Assembly (NCBI RefSeq): GCF_000764305.2
Contig: NW_025931652.1
Location: forward strand, 66,189 to 130,188
Direction: 5' to 3'
Source: Hyalella azteca
Taxonomy: Eukaryota > Arthropoda > Malacostraca > Amphipoda > Hyalellidae
DNA: 64,000 nt
The translations under genes were made by a program, and so were the position numbers. Positions 44,474 to 55,908 of this stretch are shown here, piece after piece (positions within the stretch are counted from its first letter, which is position 1; the number at the start of each line of letters is the position of its first letter). Under the pieces are notes generated by a model. The model was not told where the DNA came from. It was given only the letters and a program-made list of their open reading frames with translations, and searched no databases.

Positions 44474-45009
44474 TGTAAGGTAACAATATTTATACCATTT
44501 GTCCCTGGATATTTCCTCATTAATATCTTCCTTGTTGAAAAATAATCTCCTTCACTTCGATATGTTCATAAACATCTCCTTGTGTTTGCCTTCCCTGTTT
44601 ATTAAGTCACGCCCTTGGTGACGTCAAATAGCAAAGCTATAAAAGCTCTGTTTCAAGCGATTAACTTCAGTCTTGGGCGAGGACCGCTACAGTATACCCC
44701 ATTGCTCCTGTCCATGTCAAACAGGACAGTAACGCTAGCTGAACGTCTGAGTGGAGAACGCCCCGCGGATACACTCTAGACTTATTCATTTATTTAATTC
44801 AACTGGACGCCGAAGACATCATTGTTAAAGCTTCAACTTATAAACTTAGATTATCCTAACTGTAAGCCGAACTATAATCCTACAAGTATATTATATAATC
44901 GTTTACGCTGTTCCTCTATATCCTCGGATCCCGCTACAGAAGAACCACCCTCAGGTCATAATTAACTACGATTCAATATCAGAGTTGCATAGAAAAGCAA
45001 CCTGTTACA
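44474..45009 (+). repeat. 5' LTR
   Basis: Contains a perfect CRE-type palindrome TGACGTCA (44619-44626), TATAAAAG at 44638 and an arthropod-type initiator TCAGTC (44667-44672) with its A 31 bp after the TATA start. This fits a U3/R promoter. Confidence 0.85.
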
Positions 45010-45010
45010 G

Positions 45011-45055
45011 TGGCGCCCGAACAGGGACCTCTTTCAGTGGCGCCCGAACAGGGAC
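45011..45055 (+). promoter_or_regulatory. Duplicated primer-binding site
   Basis: Two identical 18-bp sites, tggcgcccgaacagggac, at 45011-45028 and 45038-45055. They are complementary to the 3' end of a tRNA-Lys type primer and separated by nine bases. Confidence 0.9.
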
Positions 45056-45873
45056 CCGTCCTTGGCATTGAATGCTGTCTCCGCCCTTGGCATTGAAAAC
45101 GCCAGCTTCAAGGCGACTCATAGACCTACCGTACGCCTGACCACGCTGACGTCACAGCTTGGAACAGCTGGTCACAACTCTCGAATCTGCGTACATAACG
45201 ATGACTGCCGTCACAGATTCCAGGATGCCAAATGACTGAAAAATGACGATCATATTCAAATGTCTCCTCCGTCTTCTGATGGCATCACGGTTATTTTCCG
45301 TGTGAAATGTTGAAAATTCTCTATACGGACTGCCGAGATTATTGTCCACATCCTTAGAGAATATTTTGGGTCTCCTTCTCGTCGAAACAATTCAAGCAGA
45401 GTCCATCGTGATCGCATACTTCACGAATTTCGTTGAAGTTCGCCTACAGTGCTGTTATCTGACGTACTGATCACGCAGTTCAGAGAATGGTAGCGGCATA
45501 TTTCCTCAGCGGCATATTTCAAGGTTGATCAGCCGCATATTTTATTTTAGCAAGTGATTTCGCTTGATGTTGCCTCGGCCTTAGCTAATTAATGACTATT
45601 AATGACTATGAATAATATACATTAAGAGTGTTCCTTTTTTACCCAAGCGCCTTATATATTCTTGCGCACCGCTTCTTATTCTCTCAGTTTTCAATGAACG
45701 TTGAATCTTTGGATAATTATCATATGTATTACCTCCTATCTACGATAGCCGAATGTTCTATTTTATATTAAGCTGAGTTTATTTTGAGAGCAGTTATTTT
45801 TAACGCATTATTGAAATTCCGATTTCCGTCATCACATGTTCTTATTGATCGACGATTCATTTTATGATTTTAT

Positions 45874-47113
45874 TGTTCTACGATTCATTCTCCTATGACA
45901 TTTATGCAGCAATTTCACATGGAATTTCGTTGATATAAGGAATTATTTTGTTTCTTCTGATCTTCCAGTATGATTCTTATATATGAGTACATGTGATTGA
46001 AATTGTTTTCCGTTGTGAGCTATATTGAAATGATTCAAAGATTCTTATCTTATGTTTTCAGTATGCAAATTCGTTCCTGTCAAATTAGGGACCAATTTCT
46101 CGTAGGGAGGAAGGTGCTATTGTGCATCTGAATTTGCTATTTTTAAAATCTCGTAGCTATTGAAATGTTTTGCTAATTATTAATTCTTGCTAACGGCATG
46201 GTTTATTGACATGCTGCAATTTGTCATTTTTTTGCATTTTGACTAGCACTAAAATTCAGGAGCGTTAACACTTAAGTTTGATTTGATAAGATCGAGGACG
46301 ATATAGAAATTTCCCCGTAGGGAGGAAGGTGTAAGGTAACAATATTTATACCATTTGTCCCTGGATATTTCCTCATTAATATCTTCCTTGTTGAAAGATA
46401 ATCTCCTTCACTTCGATATGTTCATAAACATCTCCTTGTGTTTGCCTTCCCTGTTTATTAAGTCACGCCCTTGGTGACGTCGGATAGCGAAGATGTTCTA
46501 CGATTCATTCTCCTATGACATTTATGCAGCAATTTCACATGGAATTTCGTTGATATAAGGAATTATTTTGTTTCTTCTGATCTTCCAGTATGATTCTTAT
46601 ATATGAGTACATGTGATTGAAATTGTTTTCCGTTGTGAGCTATATTGAAATGATTCAAAGATTCTTATCTTATGTTTTCAGTATGCAAATTCGTTCCTGT
46701 CAAATTAGGGACCAATTTCTCGTAGGGAGGAAGGTGCTATTGTGCATCTGAATTTGCTATTTTTAAAATCTCGTAGCTATTGAAATGTTTTGCTAATTAT
46801 TAATTCTTGCTAACTGCATGGTTTATCGACATGCTGCAATTTGTCATTTTTTTGCATTTTGACTAGCACTAAAATTCAGGAGCGTTAACACTCAAGTTTG
46901 ATTTGATAAGATCGATGACGATATAAAAATTTCCCCGTAGGGAGGAAGGTGTAACGTAACAATATTTATACCATTTGTCCCTGGATATTTCCTCATTAAT
47001 ATCTTCCTTGTTGAAAGATAATCTCCTTCACTTCGATATGTTCATAAACATCTTGTGTTTGCCTTCCCTGTTTATTAAGTCACGCCCTTGGTGACGTCGG
47101 ATAGCGAAGCTAT
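45874..47113 (+). repeat. 620-bp tandem duplication inside the LTR element
   Basis: 45874-46493 and 46494-47113 are near-identical. Each comprises the 3' part of the interior (with its purine tract) and the first 164 bp of the LTR. The junction is at tgttctacg. Confidence 0.9.
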
Positions 47114-47483
47114 AAAAGCTCTGTTTCAAGCGATTAACTTCAGTCTTGGGCGAGGACCGCTACGGTATACCCCATTGCTCCTGTACATGTCAAACAGGAC
47201 AGTAACGCTAGCTGAACGTCTGAGTGGAGAACGCCCCGCGGATACACTCTAGACTTATTCATTTATTTAATTCAACTGGACGCCGAAGTCATCATTGTTA
47301 AAGCTCCAACTTATAAACTTAGATTATCCTAAACTGTAAGCCGAACCATAATCCTACAAGTATATTATATAATCGTTTACGCTGTTCCTCTATATCCTCG
47401 GATCCCGCTACAGAAGAACCACCCTCAGGTCATAATTAACTACGATTCAATATCAGAGTTGCATAGAAAAGCAACCTGTTACA
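46950..47483 (+). repeat. 3' LTR
   Basis: 534 bp, start TGTAACG, end TTACA. The CRE is changed to tgacgtcg; TATAAAAG (47111) and TCAGTC are kept. Confidence 0.85.
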
Positions 47484-47487
47484 ATAC

Positions 47488-48049
47488 TGAATCAGATAAG
47501 CAATAAGTTACACGACACGACACGAAAGCTTAATAACATTGCGACTTTAAAAACATTTAATCAAGCACAAAAAGATTTAAGGGAGGTGTCTTGACTGATC
47601 ATTTGAGGTTATAATTACGTTCTATTGCGCTAAGACATTTATTCTACTTCGAGAAGTTCTATTTCGTGGCGCTGCCTGACAGCTTTGCGACAATCCCATC
47701 CGCATATTGTGGTACATCGCTGCCGCGCATGGCTCATGTGATACAAAAGCAAAGCCACATGATTTTACTCATCACCACATGAGCCCTCGGTAGATTTCAT
47801 GTCAGTATCAGCCCACTCAGCTGCCTGGAATTAGGACCATGCACTTTCTTGGACCATAAAGAAAAGGGCAAACATATTATTGCGAATACTCTCGAGATTT
47901 TCTCATCTATTTGTGGTATTTTAAAGCCGACCATGAAGCTCTCGTGTTTGTTGCTCTCTCGAATTCGTAAAACTAGAAAATAGCGATAAAATTCCGGACT
48001 TAGAAGAAGACCAAATGAAGAAATTCAAAAATCTCTGACCCCAAAAACC
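47488..48049. other. Unassigned sequence
   Basis: No coding region or recognised repeat. Confidence 0.4.
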
Positions 48050-48925
48050 AGATACAGCAGTTAGTTGGGCTGCACAATGCAGCAATATACAGCAGCCAGC
48101 TGGGCTGCATAATGCATGCAGGGTTGTACAGCTGTTAGCGGGGCTGTGTAATGTAGGGTTGTACAGCAGTTAGCTGGGGTGTGTAATGCAGGGTTGTACA
48201 GCAGCTAGCTGGGCTGAGTAATGCAGGGTTGTACAGCAGTTAGCTGGGGTGTGTAATGCAGGGTTGTACAGCAGCTAGCTGGGCTGAGTAATGCAGGGTT
48301 GTACAGCAGTTAGCTGGGCTGCGTTATGCAGGGGTTGTACAGCAGTTAGCTGGGCTGTGTAATGCAGCAATATACAACATTAGTTAGTTGGGCTGCGCAA
48401 TGCAGCAATATACAGCAGCCAGCTGGGCTGCATAATGCAGGGTTGTACAGCAGTTAGCTGGGCTGTGTAATGAGTGGACAGAGGGGATGGTAAGAGACCA
48501 GATGGCTTAACGGTTTTCCCGTTTTCTAATGGGAGGTGTTTGTGCTGGGATGCAACCTGCGTCGACACTTTTGCTGAGTCGCACGTCAATAATTCGGCTA
48601 GTAATGCAGGGTTGTACAGCAGTTAGCGGGGCTGTGTAATGCAGGGTTGTACAGCAGTTAGCTGGGCTGTGTAATGCAGGGTTGTACAGCAGTTAACTGG
48701 GCTGAGTAATGCAGGGTTGTACAGCAGTTAGCTGGGCTGTGTAATGCAGGGTTGTACAGCAGTTAGCTGGGCTGAGTAATGCAGGGTTGTACAGCAGTTA
48801 GCTGGGCTGAGTAATGCAGGGTAGTACAGCAGTTAGCTGGGCTGTGTAACGTAGGGTTGTACAGCAGTTAGCAGGGCTGTGTTATGCATATTTGGACAGC
48901 AGTTGGCTGGACGGTGTAATGCAGG
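48050..48925. repeat. 35-bp minisatellite
   Basis: Over 20 copies of a 35-bp unit containing aatgcagggttgtacagcag and ttagctgggctg. About 125 bp of unrelated sequence (48475-48600) interrupts the array, after which it resumes in register. Confidence 0.95.
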
Positions 48926-49590
48926 GTGCACATTTTGTTCGGGGTAACACAAAATGTGTTAGTAATAATACCGAAATAATACTGCACTTTGAAATTAAAA
49001 AAATATGTGTGCACGAATCAAACACTAGTATTTTCTCGGTGAGAACATTAGTGTTTTCAGCATGGAGAAAGTTCTCAACAAATTGTTTACCCTCGAAAAT
49101 AAAATATAGTGCTTTCATGCAAAGAAGATCTTATTAAATAAATTTATATCCTGAAAAATATATATTCGTGTATCTAGAGTGTTGCCTGGTTAAGTTCTTC
49201 ACGAAAAAGAGGTTTTATCTGGTTCGGTTACTAGTTAAATGATAAAAAGATCCATTGATTATTATTGATCACTGCATGGATCCTCCTTACCTTCATAGTT
49301 GGGGGCTCGAGATGACGCACCAGCTTCAGGTGGATGAACTGCTGCTGATATACTGAGTGCTAATAATATTGCCACCGAAAAAACTGAATTTTGAACACTT
49401 TTAAGTTATAAACAGAATAGAACGGATTCTGGAAAAAAGTGTTGAACAATTTTATGTTATAAACAGAATAGAACGGATTCTGGAAAAAGTTTGCGTATCA
49501 GACGTCATGCCTCGTGAAGGCCCAAGTAACACTGAGCAAACACAACACCGCGTGACGGCGTGACAGACGCGTCCCAAGCACACGCCAGGT
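48926..49590. other. Unassigned sequence between minisatellites
   Basis: Holds a ~60-bp direct repeat (ataaacagaatagaacggattctgg at 49409 and 49464, with flanks). Nothing else recognised. Confidence 0.4.
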
Positions 49591-49965
49591 CATCTACCGG
49601 CCAACTGTAACTCAAACTACCAGCAGTCTACAGTCAGCCAACTGTAACTCAAACTACCAGCAGTCTACAGTCAACCAACTGTCACTCAAACTCCCTGCAG
49701 TCTACAGTCAGCCAACTGTAACTCAAACTCCCTGCAGTCTACAGTCAGCCAACTGTAACACAAACTACCAGCAGTCTACAGTCAGCCAACTGTAACTCAA
49801 ACTCCCTGCAGTCTACAGTCAGCCAACTGTAACTCAAACTACCAGCAGCCTACAGTCAGCCAACTGTAACTCAAACTACCTGCAGTCGACAGTCAGCCAA
49901 CACGAACTTAAACTCCAAACAGCCTGCAGCTTGCAAACTCGAACTCAAACTCCCAGCAGTCAACT
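49591..49965. repeat. 37-bp minisatellite
   Basis: About ten copies of a 37-bp unit with cagtcagccaactgtaactc and aaactaccagcagtcta. Two variants (taccagcag and tccctgcag) alternate irregularly. Confidence 0.95.
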
Positions 49966-50224
49966 GCAAGTAACATTAACTTAAAATAGCAGAATATCCG
50001 CTGAGATGGACGTCTAGTAAATGTTTGATGTCAATTTAAATAATAGGCATAGGCTTCTATGGTCCCTAGTCAGTTTGGTTAAGTAAGACACTTCTTAAAT
50101 GCGTTCAACAAACAATCGAAGTCATGCAGCAAACTAATGCACCGAAGTTCATCCGGCAAGCAATAAAAATGCATCCAGCAGTAACCAGCATTAAAACTAA
50201 GTGCTACTAACAAACCATCATAAT

Positions 50225-50286
50225 ACCAACAATACAAATACATCCAATCAACCATCCAAATGCATCCAACCAGCCATCCAAATGGC
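50225..50286. repeat. Short 22-bp-unit minisatellite remnant
   Basis: Three degenerate copies of the catccaa(c)caaccatccaaatg unit expanded at 62630-63080. Confidence 0.8.
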
Positions 50287-50559
50287 TCTCCTGTGTCGAG
50301 ATATTTTTTTTAAGTAGGCCACGTATCAGTTTGTACGATTGCATTCAATCGATACCTAATACGTGATATAGATACATGATTTTGCCAATATCTCATCTAG
50401 TTGATGTAAATCAAGTTTGTAACGCCGCCTATTGTAACGCGATGTTAATTATTCTCAAGTTGATAAAAATATTTGATGTCAATCAAGATTGTAACACCGC
50501 ATATTGTAACGCGATTTAACTATAATCTTATATATTTTGCTGCTACTTTCAAGTGTTAA

Positions 50560-51540
50560 ACTGTGTATACGTTGACAGCCAAGATTGTTTTTGAACGCAG
50601 TCATAACAATTATATTATCGTCATCATGTGTTCCTATTTGAATTTCTTAATCGACGATTCCTTGTGATTTAATGTATTTTTGACATATGAAATTTTTACT
50701 GTTTGTCATGATCTTCACATATAATTCTAACATTCGATTTCACATGATTTCTGTTGACAGCTATATTTAAATGATTCAAACATTTTGAACTGATTTTTTT
50801 CAGTATGCAAATTCGTTCCTGTCAAATTAGAGACTAATTTTCCGTAGTGAGGAAGTTGTTATTGTGCTACTTTTAAGATCTCGTAGCTATTGAAATGTTT
50901 TGCTAATTATTAATTCTTGTTAACAGCATGGTTTATCGACATGCTGCAATTTGTCATTTTTTGCATTTTGACTAGCACTAAAATTCAGAAGTGTTACCAC
51001 TTCCGTTTGATTTGATAAGATCGAGGACGATCTAAAAATTTACCCGTACGTAGGAAGGTGTCAGGTGACAGACAATGTTGATACCATTCGTCCCTGGATA
51101 TTTCCTGATTGATGTCTTCCTTGTTGAGAGATAAGATCCTTCATATGTGATATGTTCATGAGCATTTCCTTGTATTAGCCTTTCCTGTTTATCAAGTCAC
51201 GCCCTTGGTGAGGTCAATAGCGAAGCTATAAAAGCTCTGTCTCAAGCGATTAACTTCAGTCTTGGGCCGAGAACAGTCGTGTGTACGCCCTTACTCCTGT
51301 CCGTATTTATCAGGGCAGTAAGCCTAAATTAATGTCAGAGTAGAAGATACACTCTAGACTTATCCATACTTCAACTGGACGCCAAAGACATCAGTGTAAA
51401 AGCTCCAACTTATAATCTGATTATCCTAAACTGTAAACTGATATATTCTCACTAAGTATAAGTATCTAATCTGTACTTAACTCGTGCCTCATTTATCCTC
51501 ATTTAAGTCAAGGCACCAGAACCTGCCTCAGGTATCAGGA
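50560..51540 (+). mobile_element. Older copy of the LTR element (3' end)
   Basis: 50590-51058 matches the interior 3' part (gcaaattcgttcctgtcaaatta, gacatgctgcaatttgtcat). 51059-51540 is a diverged LTR with tataaaagctctgt at 51227 and cttcagtcttgggc at 51253. The last ~50 bp of the LTR, a 5' LTR and TSDs are missing. It lies between the minisatellite remnant and the duplicated segment that are adjacent at 63 kb. Confidence 0.8.
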
Positions 51541-52412
51541 ATCAACCCTTTGGATGCATCCAAAAAATCATGAAAATTCATAAAACAACCCATTTGAGAG
51601 TATTTGAGTAATCACTTAGAGGCAACCGACAAACCATTTGCATAGAACAAACAAACTTTTGCTATCAACAAATTGCGTCCCACAAAGCAATAAATTGCAC
51701 ATGACTAACTATTAACATGCTCAAAAAAAAAACAGCCGATTAGTCGAAGAAACTCAATAATCCTACAAACCAGCAAAATTCTCCGTTAACCCAAAAAAAT
51801 TTACAATGTACCATCCAAGTGGATGTAACAATCCATTTAAATGCACCTACCGAACTATAAAACCATTGAAATGCATAGGACTTCCTACATAGGCAGTTTA
51901 AGAACTCTCTGAATCCTCTGAAAAATAAGTATTCAACACACCTTCAACTAAACATTTCAATATTTTCAACAAACTTACTCAATGACTTGAAGGGAGTCAT
52001 TGAGTATATTGTATACATTGAACTATTGAACACATTGAAGTATGCAAGTATCCCCACGGTTTATACAATGTCCCAGAAGGATTACTAGAATAATTTGAAA
52101 TAAGAACCAACACCAGGGGCCAGGGCTATAAACTAAAATAATATGCGTTTAAAAATTACTTTTTAAAGATAACACTTCTGAAGAATCCGGTGTTTTGGAT
52201 GTTACAATGTCCAATGAATTTCTTATTTTATTTTCATATATTAAAAAAAGTTATATATCGAAATTTTTTTAAGATATAAAAATGTTGTAAATTTTCAAAA
52301 GTATTTATTCTGTCAACTGATTCATGCATTGTCTCTGAATTTATGCAATTGTGCAAAATTTCAGATCGATTGGACAGGTTGAAGTTTGTTAAATATCGAT
52401 TATAAGATTTGT
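51541..52412 (+). repeat. ~870-bp duplicated segment, copy 1
   Basis: Near-identical to 63093-63959. It contains a decayed CR1-like C-terminus (about 52038-52140; tail block RTNTRG) and AT-rich flanks. Otherwise non-coding. Confidence 0.9.
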
Positions 52413-53049
52413 AGGTTATAGTTTCACGGCTCCATCCTGCTAAAGCGCGACCAGCCCGGCTAAACCCGGCGCCGGTCTCGGCTCAAAATTTTAACTGGGT
52501 CTTAGGATAAAACTTCATATCATACGGTTTTAGATCCCAGATAACAACAAGCAAACACGTTTAGAACGTAATTTGCGAGGCAATTACTAAATAACTAAAG
52601 CAAATAATTTAATGGAAAGTTAGGGGATAAGTGTTGAGAAAGTTCGGAATGTGGGTTGCAGCTATGCAGTGTGTTTAACAAGTGTTTGTTTCGAGACGGT
52701 GAGGCCGAGTTTGTTTACATCGAACAATGGGAGCTTACTGCGAGGTAAATTCCATGAGAGGAGGAATTCGGTTAGAGGCTTAGGGCAAACTGTGCGCGGT
52801 TGCTACGAAAACAAAGGAGCTAAATTGCGCGCCAGAGAGGTTCTTCTGAAGGCACGGTTACGCAAGCACGGTCTGCAGTGAAAACTCATAAGCATTACTT
52901 TCGGCACATACATACTTTTTGTATATCCTTATACAGTACTTCCTCATGTATATATACGGGCAACATTGGGTTAATAGTGGAAGTGCGTATAAATGCGAGT
53001 AGAGTTGGGAGGGAAGTTAGTCAGTCAGAATGTCAGTGGAGTTACTCAC
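52413..53049. other. Unassigned / presumed intron
   Basis: No gene recognised. A 76-codon plus-strand frame at 52651-52881 has no recognised domain. It precedes the LDLa exon on the plus map and would be intron for the minus strand. Confidence 0.35.
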
Positions 53050-53184
53050 GTCGCCGGTTAACACAGCCGTCCTCGTCGCTGCGTTCGAAGCCTTCGCCAC
53101 AGTTGAATTCTCCGTCGCACCGCCACGTCTCGGGTATGCATTGGCTGGTGTTGGCGCACTTGAACTGATCAGAGCGGCACGCGC
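53050..53184 (-). CDS. LDLa exon A0
   Basis: 135 bp, phase 1-1, acceptor ttgcag, donor gtgagt. [39 protein letters not shown], then NRRR. Closest to type A. The acceptor-side intron (53185-53250) matches that of A1 (42869-42940). It lies about 10 kb upstream of the signal-peptide exon, so it belongs to a second, paralogous gene or has been misplaced by scaffolding. Confidence 0.85.
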
Positions 53185-53324
53185 CTGCAATCACAAGTAA
53201 TGCGGTAAAGAATTTTCAGATCCTAATTAAAAAATTAAAATGTGTGTATTCATTTTTTGTGGTCTCAAAGTAACTGTTCTGCTTCATTAATGTAATTAAT
53301 AATTATTTTGCAGGTACTCAGTAG

Positions 53325-53915
53325 AAATTGCTGATACTAACTGGTGCTTGCTGGAACTCACTGGTGCTTGCTGGTACTCACTGGTGCTTGCTGGTACTCA
53401 CTGGTGCTTGCTGGTACTCACTGGTGCTTGCTGGTACTCACTGGTGCTTGTCTCTGGTGCTTGCTGGTACTCACTGGAGCTTGCTGGTACTCACTGAAGC
53501 TTGCTGGTACTCACTGGTGCTTGCTGGTACTCACTGGTGCTTGCTGGTACTCACTGGTACTCACTATTGCCTGTCTCTTATACACATCTAGATGTGTATA
53601 AGAGACTTGCTGGTACTCACTGGTGCTTGCTGGTACTCACTGGTGCTTGCTGGTACTCTCTGGTGCTTGCTGGTACTCACTGGTGCTTGCTGGTACTCAC
53701 AGGTGCTTGCTGGTACTCACTGGTACTTGCTGGTACTCACTGGTGCTTGCTGGTACTTATTGGTGCTTACTGGTACTCATTGGTGCTTGCTGGTACTCAC
53801 TGGTACTTGCTGGTACTCACTGGTGCTTGCTGGTACTTACTGGTGCTTGCTGGTGCTCACTGGTGCTTGCTGGTACTCTCTGGTGCTTGCTGGTACTCTC
53901 TGGTGCTTGCTTAAG
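53325..53915. repeat. 20-bp minisatellite
   Basis: About 27 copies of ctggtgcttgctggtactca. It is split by an adapter junction at 53571-53606, so its true length is unknown. All frames are open because the unit contains no stop, which does not indicate coding. Confidence 0.95.
53571..53606. other. Nextera junction linker, 36 of 38 bp (artefact)
   Basis: Double mosaic end lacking the last two bases, inside the 20-bp minisatellite. Confidence 0.97.
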
Positions 53916-54231
53916 TCAGTGCTAAGATTTGACGACTGATTCTAACATTTGCATATGAGGTAGAAAACTTAATCATAGCAATTTCGGACGAGGAAATTCG
54001 AAGTGAGATATAAATATATTTATATTGAAATGAGTTATAAATATATATCTATTTAATCAGAAAAGAAGATAAATTTCTAATATACGCGTTATTAAATAGT
54101 TTGTGAACGTTTATATGCTGTCAAATACTAGTGGTTTCGTGTTTCAACTCACTGCTGTTCTTTTGTTAATAGTAATGTTAACGAGCGAAGTCTATACCAT
54201 TCAATCCCACAAGAAGTTGATCACAAAATCN

Positions 54232-54500
54232 GGGGTAAGAATGTGATGTATGTGTTGTTTATAACATCGCATCACAGGTGTGGGAAAGTTTCAATATGCA
54301 ATGGGTTCAGAGGGCCCAAAACTTCCCGTGGAAAGAAATCCAGGCCCCAGAAGAGGTTAAATTCGACAACCCGACTTTAGTTATTGCTTGCTTGCGAAAC
54401 ATTGAAAATAATTAGTTAGTCAAACGTTATAATTGAATGCAGTCGGGGAATAATTCATATATATTCAAGAAAATAATTGAATGTTGGTGATCTAGAAAGT
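54232..54500. repeat. Copy of the LDLa-gene intron repeat
   Basis: Follows a single N (54231). It matches intron sequence at 42410-42670 (taacatcgcat, gggcccaaaacttcc and gaatgcagtcggggaataattcat blocks), which lies between B and A exons, but no exon follows. Confidence 0.8.
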
Positions 54501-55515
54501 GGTGGCCCACGAAGGAGTGATACTGGGAGGGTGGCTCAGGGAGGGGCGATCAAGGGCGGGGTGGGCCAGGGAGGGGGGCATCATTGAATACATATCAATA
54601 ATGTATATTTAATAAAGTTTAATTGAATACTCGTGGTGCCCAAGTGGCAACACTGGCAACAGGCAACACTGCATCACACATGAAATCAGAGAACCGCTAT
54701 CTAGACTGAGATTGTAAGACCAGTCGTCACCGGGGTCGGACGTAAGGCCGCCTCCTAGTAGTAGCGTAGCAGTCTTTCAATGTTGTTTGCGCAGTTAATT
54801 ATTCTGATAGTTATTTATTCTTTTTGTCACAGATTCTGTTTATTGATAGGAAAATTCCCCGATAAGTTCGGTATAGACCTCATCTGAGGTGAGTTCCGTT
54901 ATTTTCACTTTTTAAAATGCGATTGTTAGCAAACCGATATATTGTAATAAGATATCCTTATTTATTTTTAATAAAACTTGTATTCTCTACAGGTCTAAGA
55001 AGTAGGAGGAGTAATTAAAACGCAAATAAAAAATTGTTTCCGTTCTACACCTCTTCATACAATTGATTGATATAATTGATTGCGGCGTAAATATTGACAC
55101 ATAAGTGACCTCCATGATATAATTAGTGACACAATAAGTGACCCCGCGACGAAACCAGTGACGCAATAAGTGACGCGATAAGTGACTAGTGACACAATAT
55201 GTTGTTTTTGTGAAACGTTATAGTTGAATGCAGTCGAGGAATTAATCAATAATATTATAGTTCGAGAAAATAATTGAATGTGGTCAAGAAAATCAGCCTC
55301 AGAAAATCAACTAATGGTTCTTCATAGTAAATAGTTGAGGCAAGACTAGGAACTAGTCACTAGGCACTGCCTTACTAGTGAATATTAAGTAGCAGATGCT
55401 AGTAGCTAGTATTAATATTACACAACATATCCCAATATCTTCCTTATGGTCTAAGTGGGTCAAGTTGTCCAAATAGTGACACACTTCCTGCACGTAGCAC
55501 TGATACGCCCGGGCT
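54501..55515. other. Unassigned sequence
   Basis: A G-rich patch at 54490-54580 (gggagggtggctcaggg). Repeated aagtgac motifs at 55090-55200, similar to 38380 and 43690. No gene seen. Confidence 0.4.
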
Positions 55516-55539
55516 TAAGTGGGTATACACGGCACACAC

Positions 55540-55908
55540 AAGTCAAGAAAATTACAAGATGATCTTGACAGCTTAGTTAACTGGGCTGATACGTGGCAGC
55601 TGCGGTTTAATGCTGACAAGTGTAAAGTACTTAACCTCGGGAAGAACAATGAACAGCAAGATTATAGTATGAGAAGACATGGTTGCAACGAGAGAGCAAT
55701 GATTGAAAATTCTAGTGTGGAAAAAGATCTCGGAGTTTATGTCGACAAGGAGCTGAAATTTTCTAAGCATGTTGAAACGCAACACATCCAACAAACTTCA
55801 TGGACTAATCAGACGCTCATACGAGTTCCTAGATGCAGAAGCGATGAACAGTTGTTTGTTGCTGTCGTGCGCCCGAATCTAGAGTTTGGAAACGTTGTGT
55901 GATCACCG
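55540..55908 (+). pseudogene. CR1-like RT fragment, 5' part
   Basis: LQDDLDSLVNWADTWQLRF, then NADKCKVLNLGKNN and VEKDLGVYVDKELKFSKHVE, the palm-thumb region just after the catalytic box, ending RPNLEFGNVV and a stop (TGG to TGA). The continuation is found after the inserted solo LTR at 56551. Confidence 0.85.

Larger units (their letters stand above)
44474..47483 (+). mobile_element. Non-autonomous LTR retrotransposon, complete, TSD ATAC
   Basis: Two LTRs of 536 and 534 bp (44474-45009, 46950-47483) begin TGTAA and end TTACA, flanked by ATAC on both sides (44470-44473, 47484-47487). A primer-binding site (PBS) tggcgcccgaacagggac follows the 5' LTR after one base. A purine tract (agggaggaagg) immediately precedes the 3' LTR. 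The 1.9-kb interior has no gag or pol frame, so it depends on a helper. By eye the LTRs differ at about a dozen sites, so it is fairly recent. The 4-bp TSD fits Ty3/gypsy or BEL/Pao. It sits upstream of the LDLa/FN3 gene. Confidence 0.88.

Noticed and set aside
48050..48925. CRISPR array or satellite-encoded gene
   Set aside because: 35-bp tandem units without spacers and without conserved coding.
53328..53939. Long open frames (LVLAGTHWCL repeats) as a protein
   Set aside because: The 20-bp unit has no stop in any frame, so all frames are open. No splice sites or start context, and an adapter lies inside.
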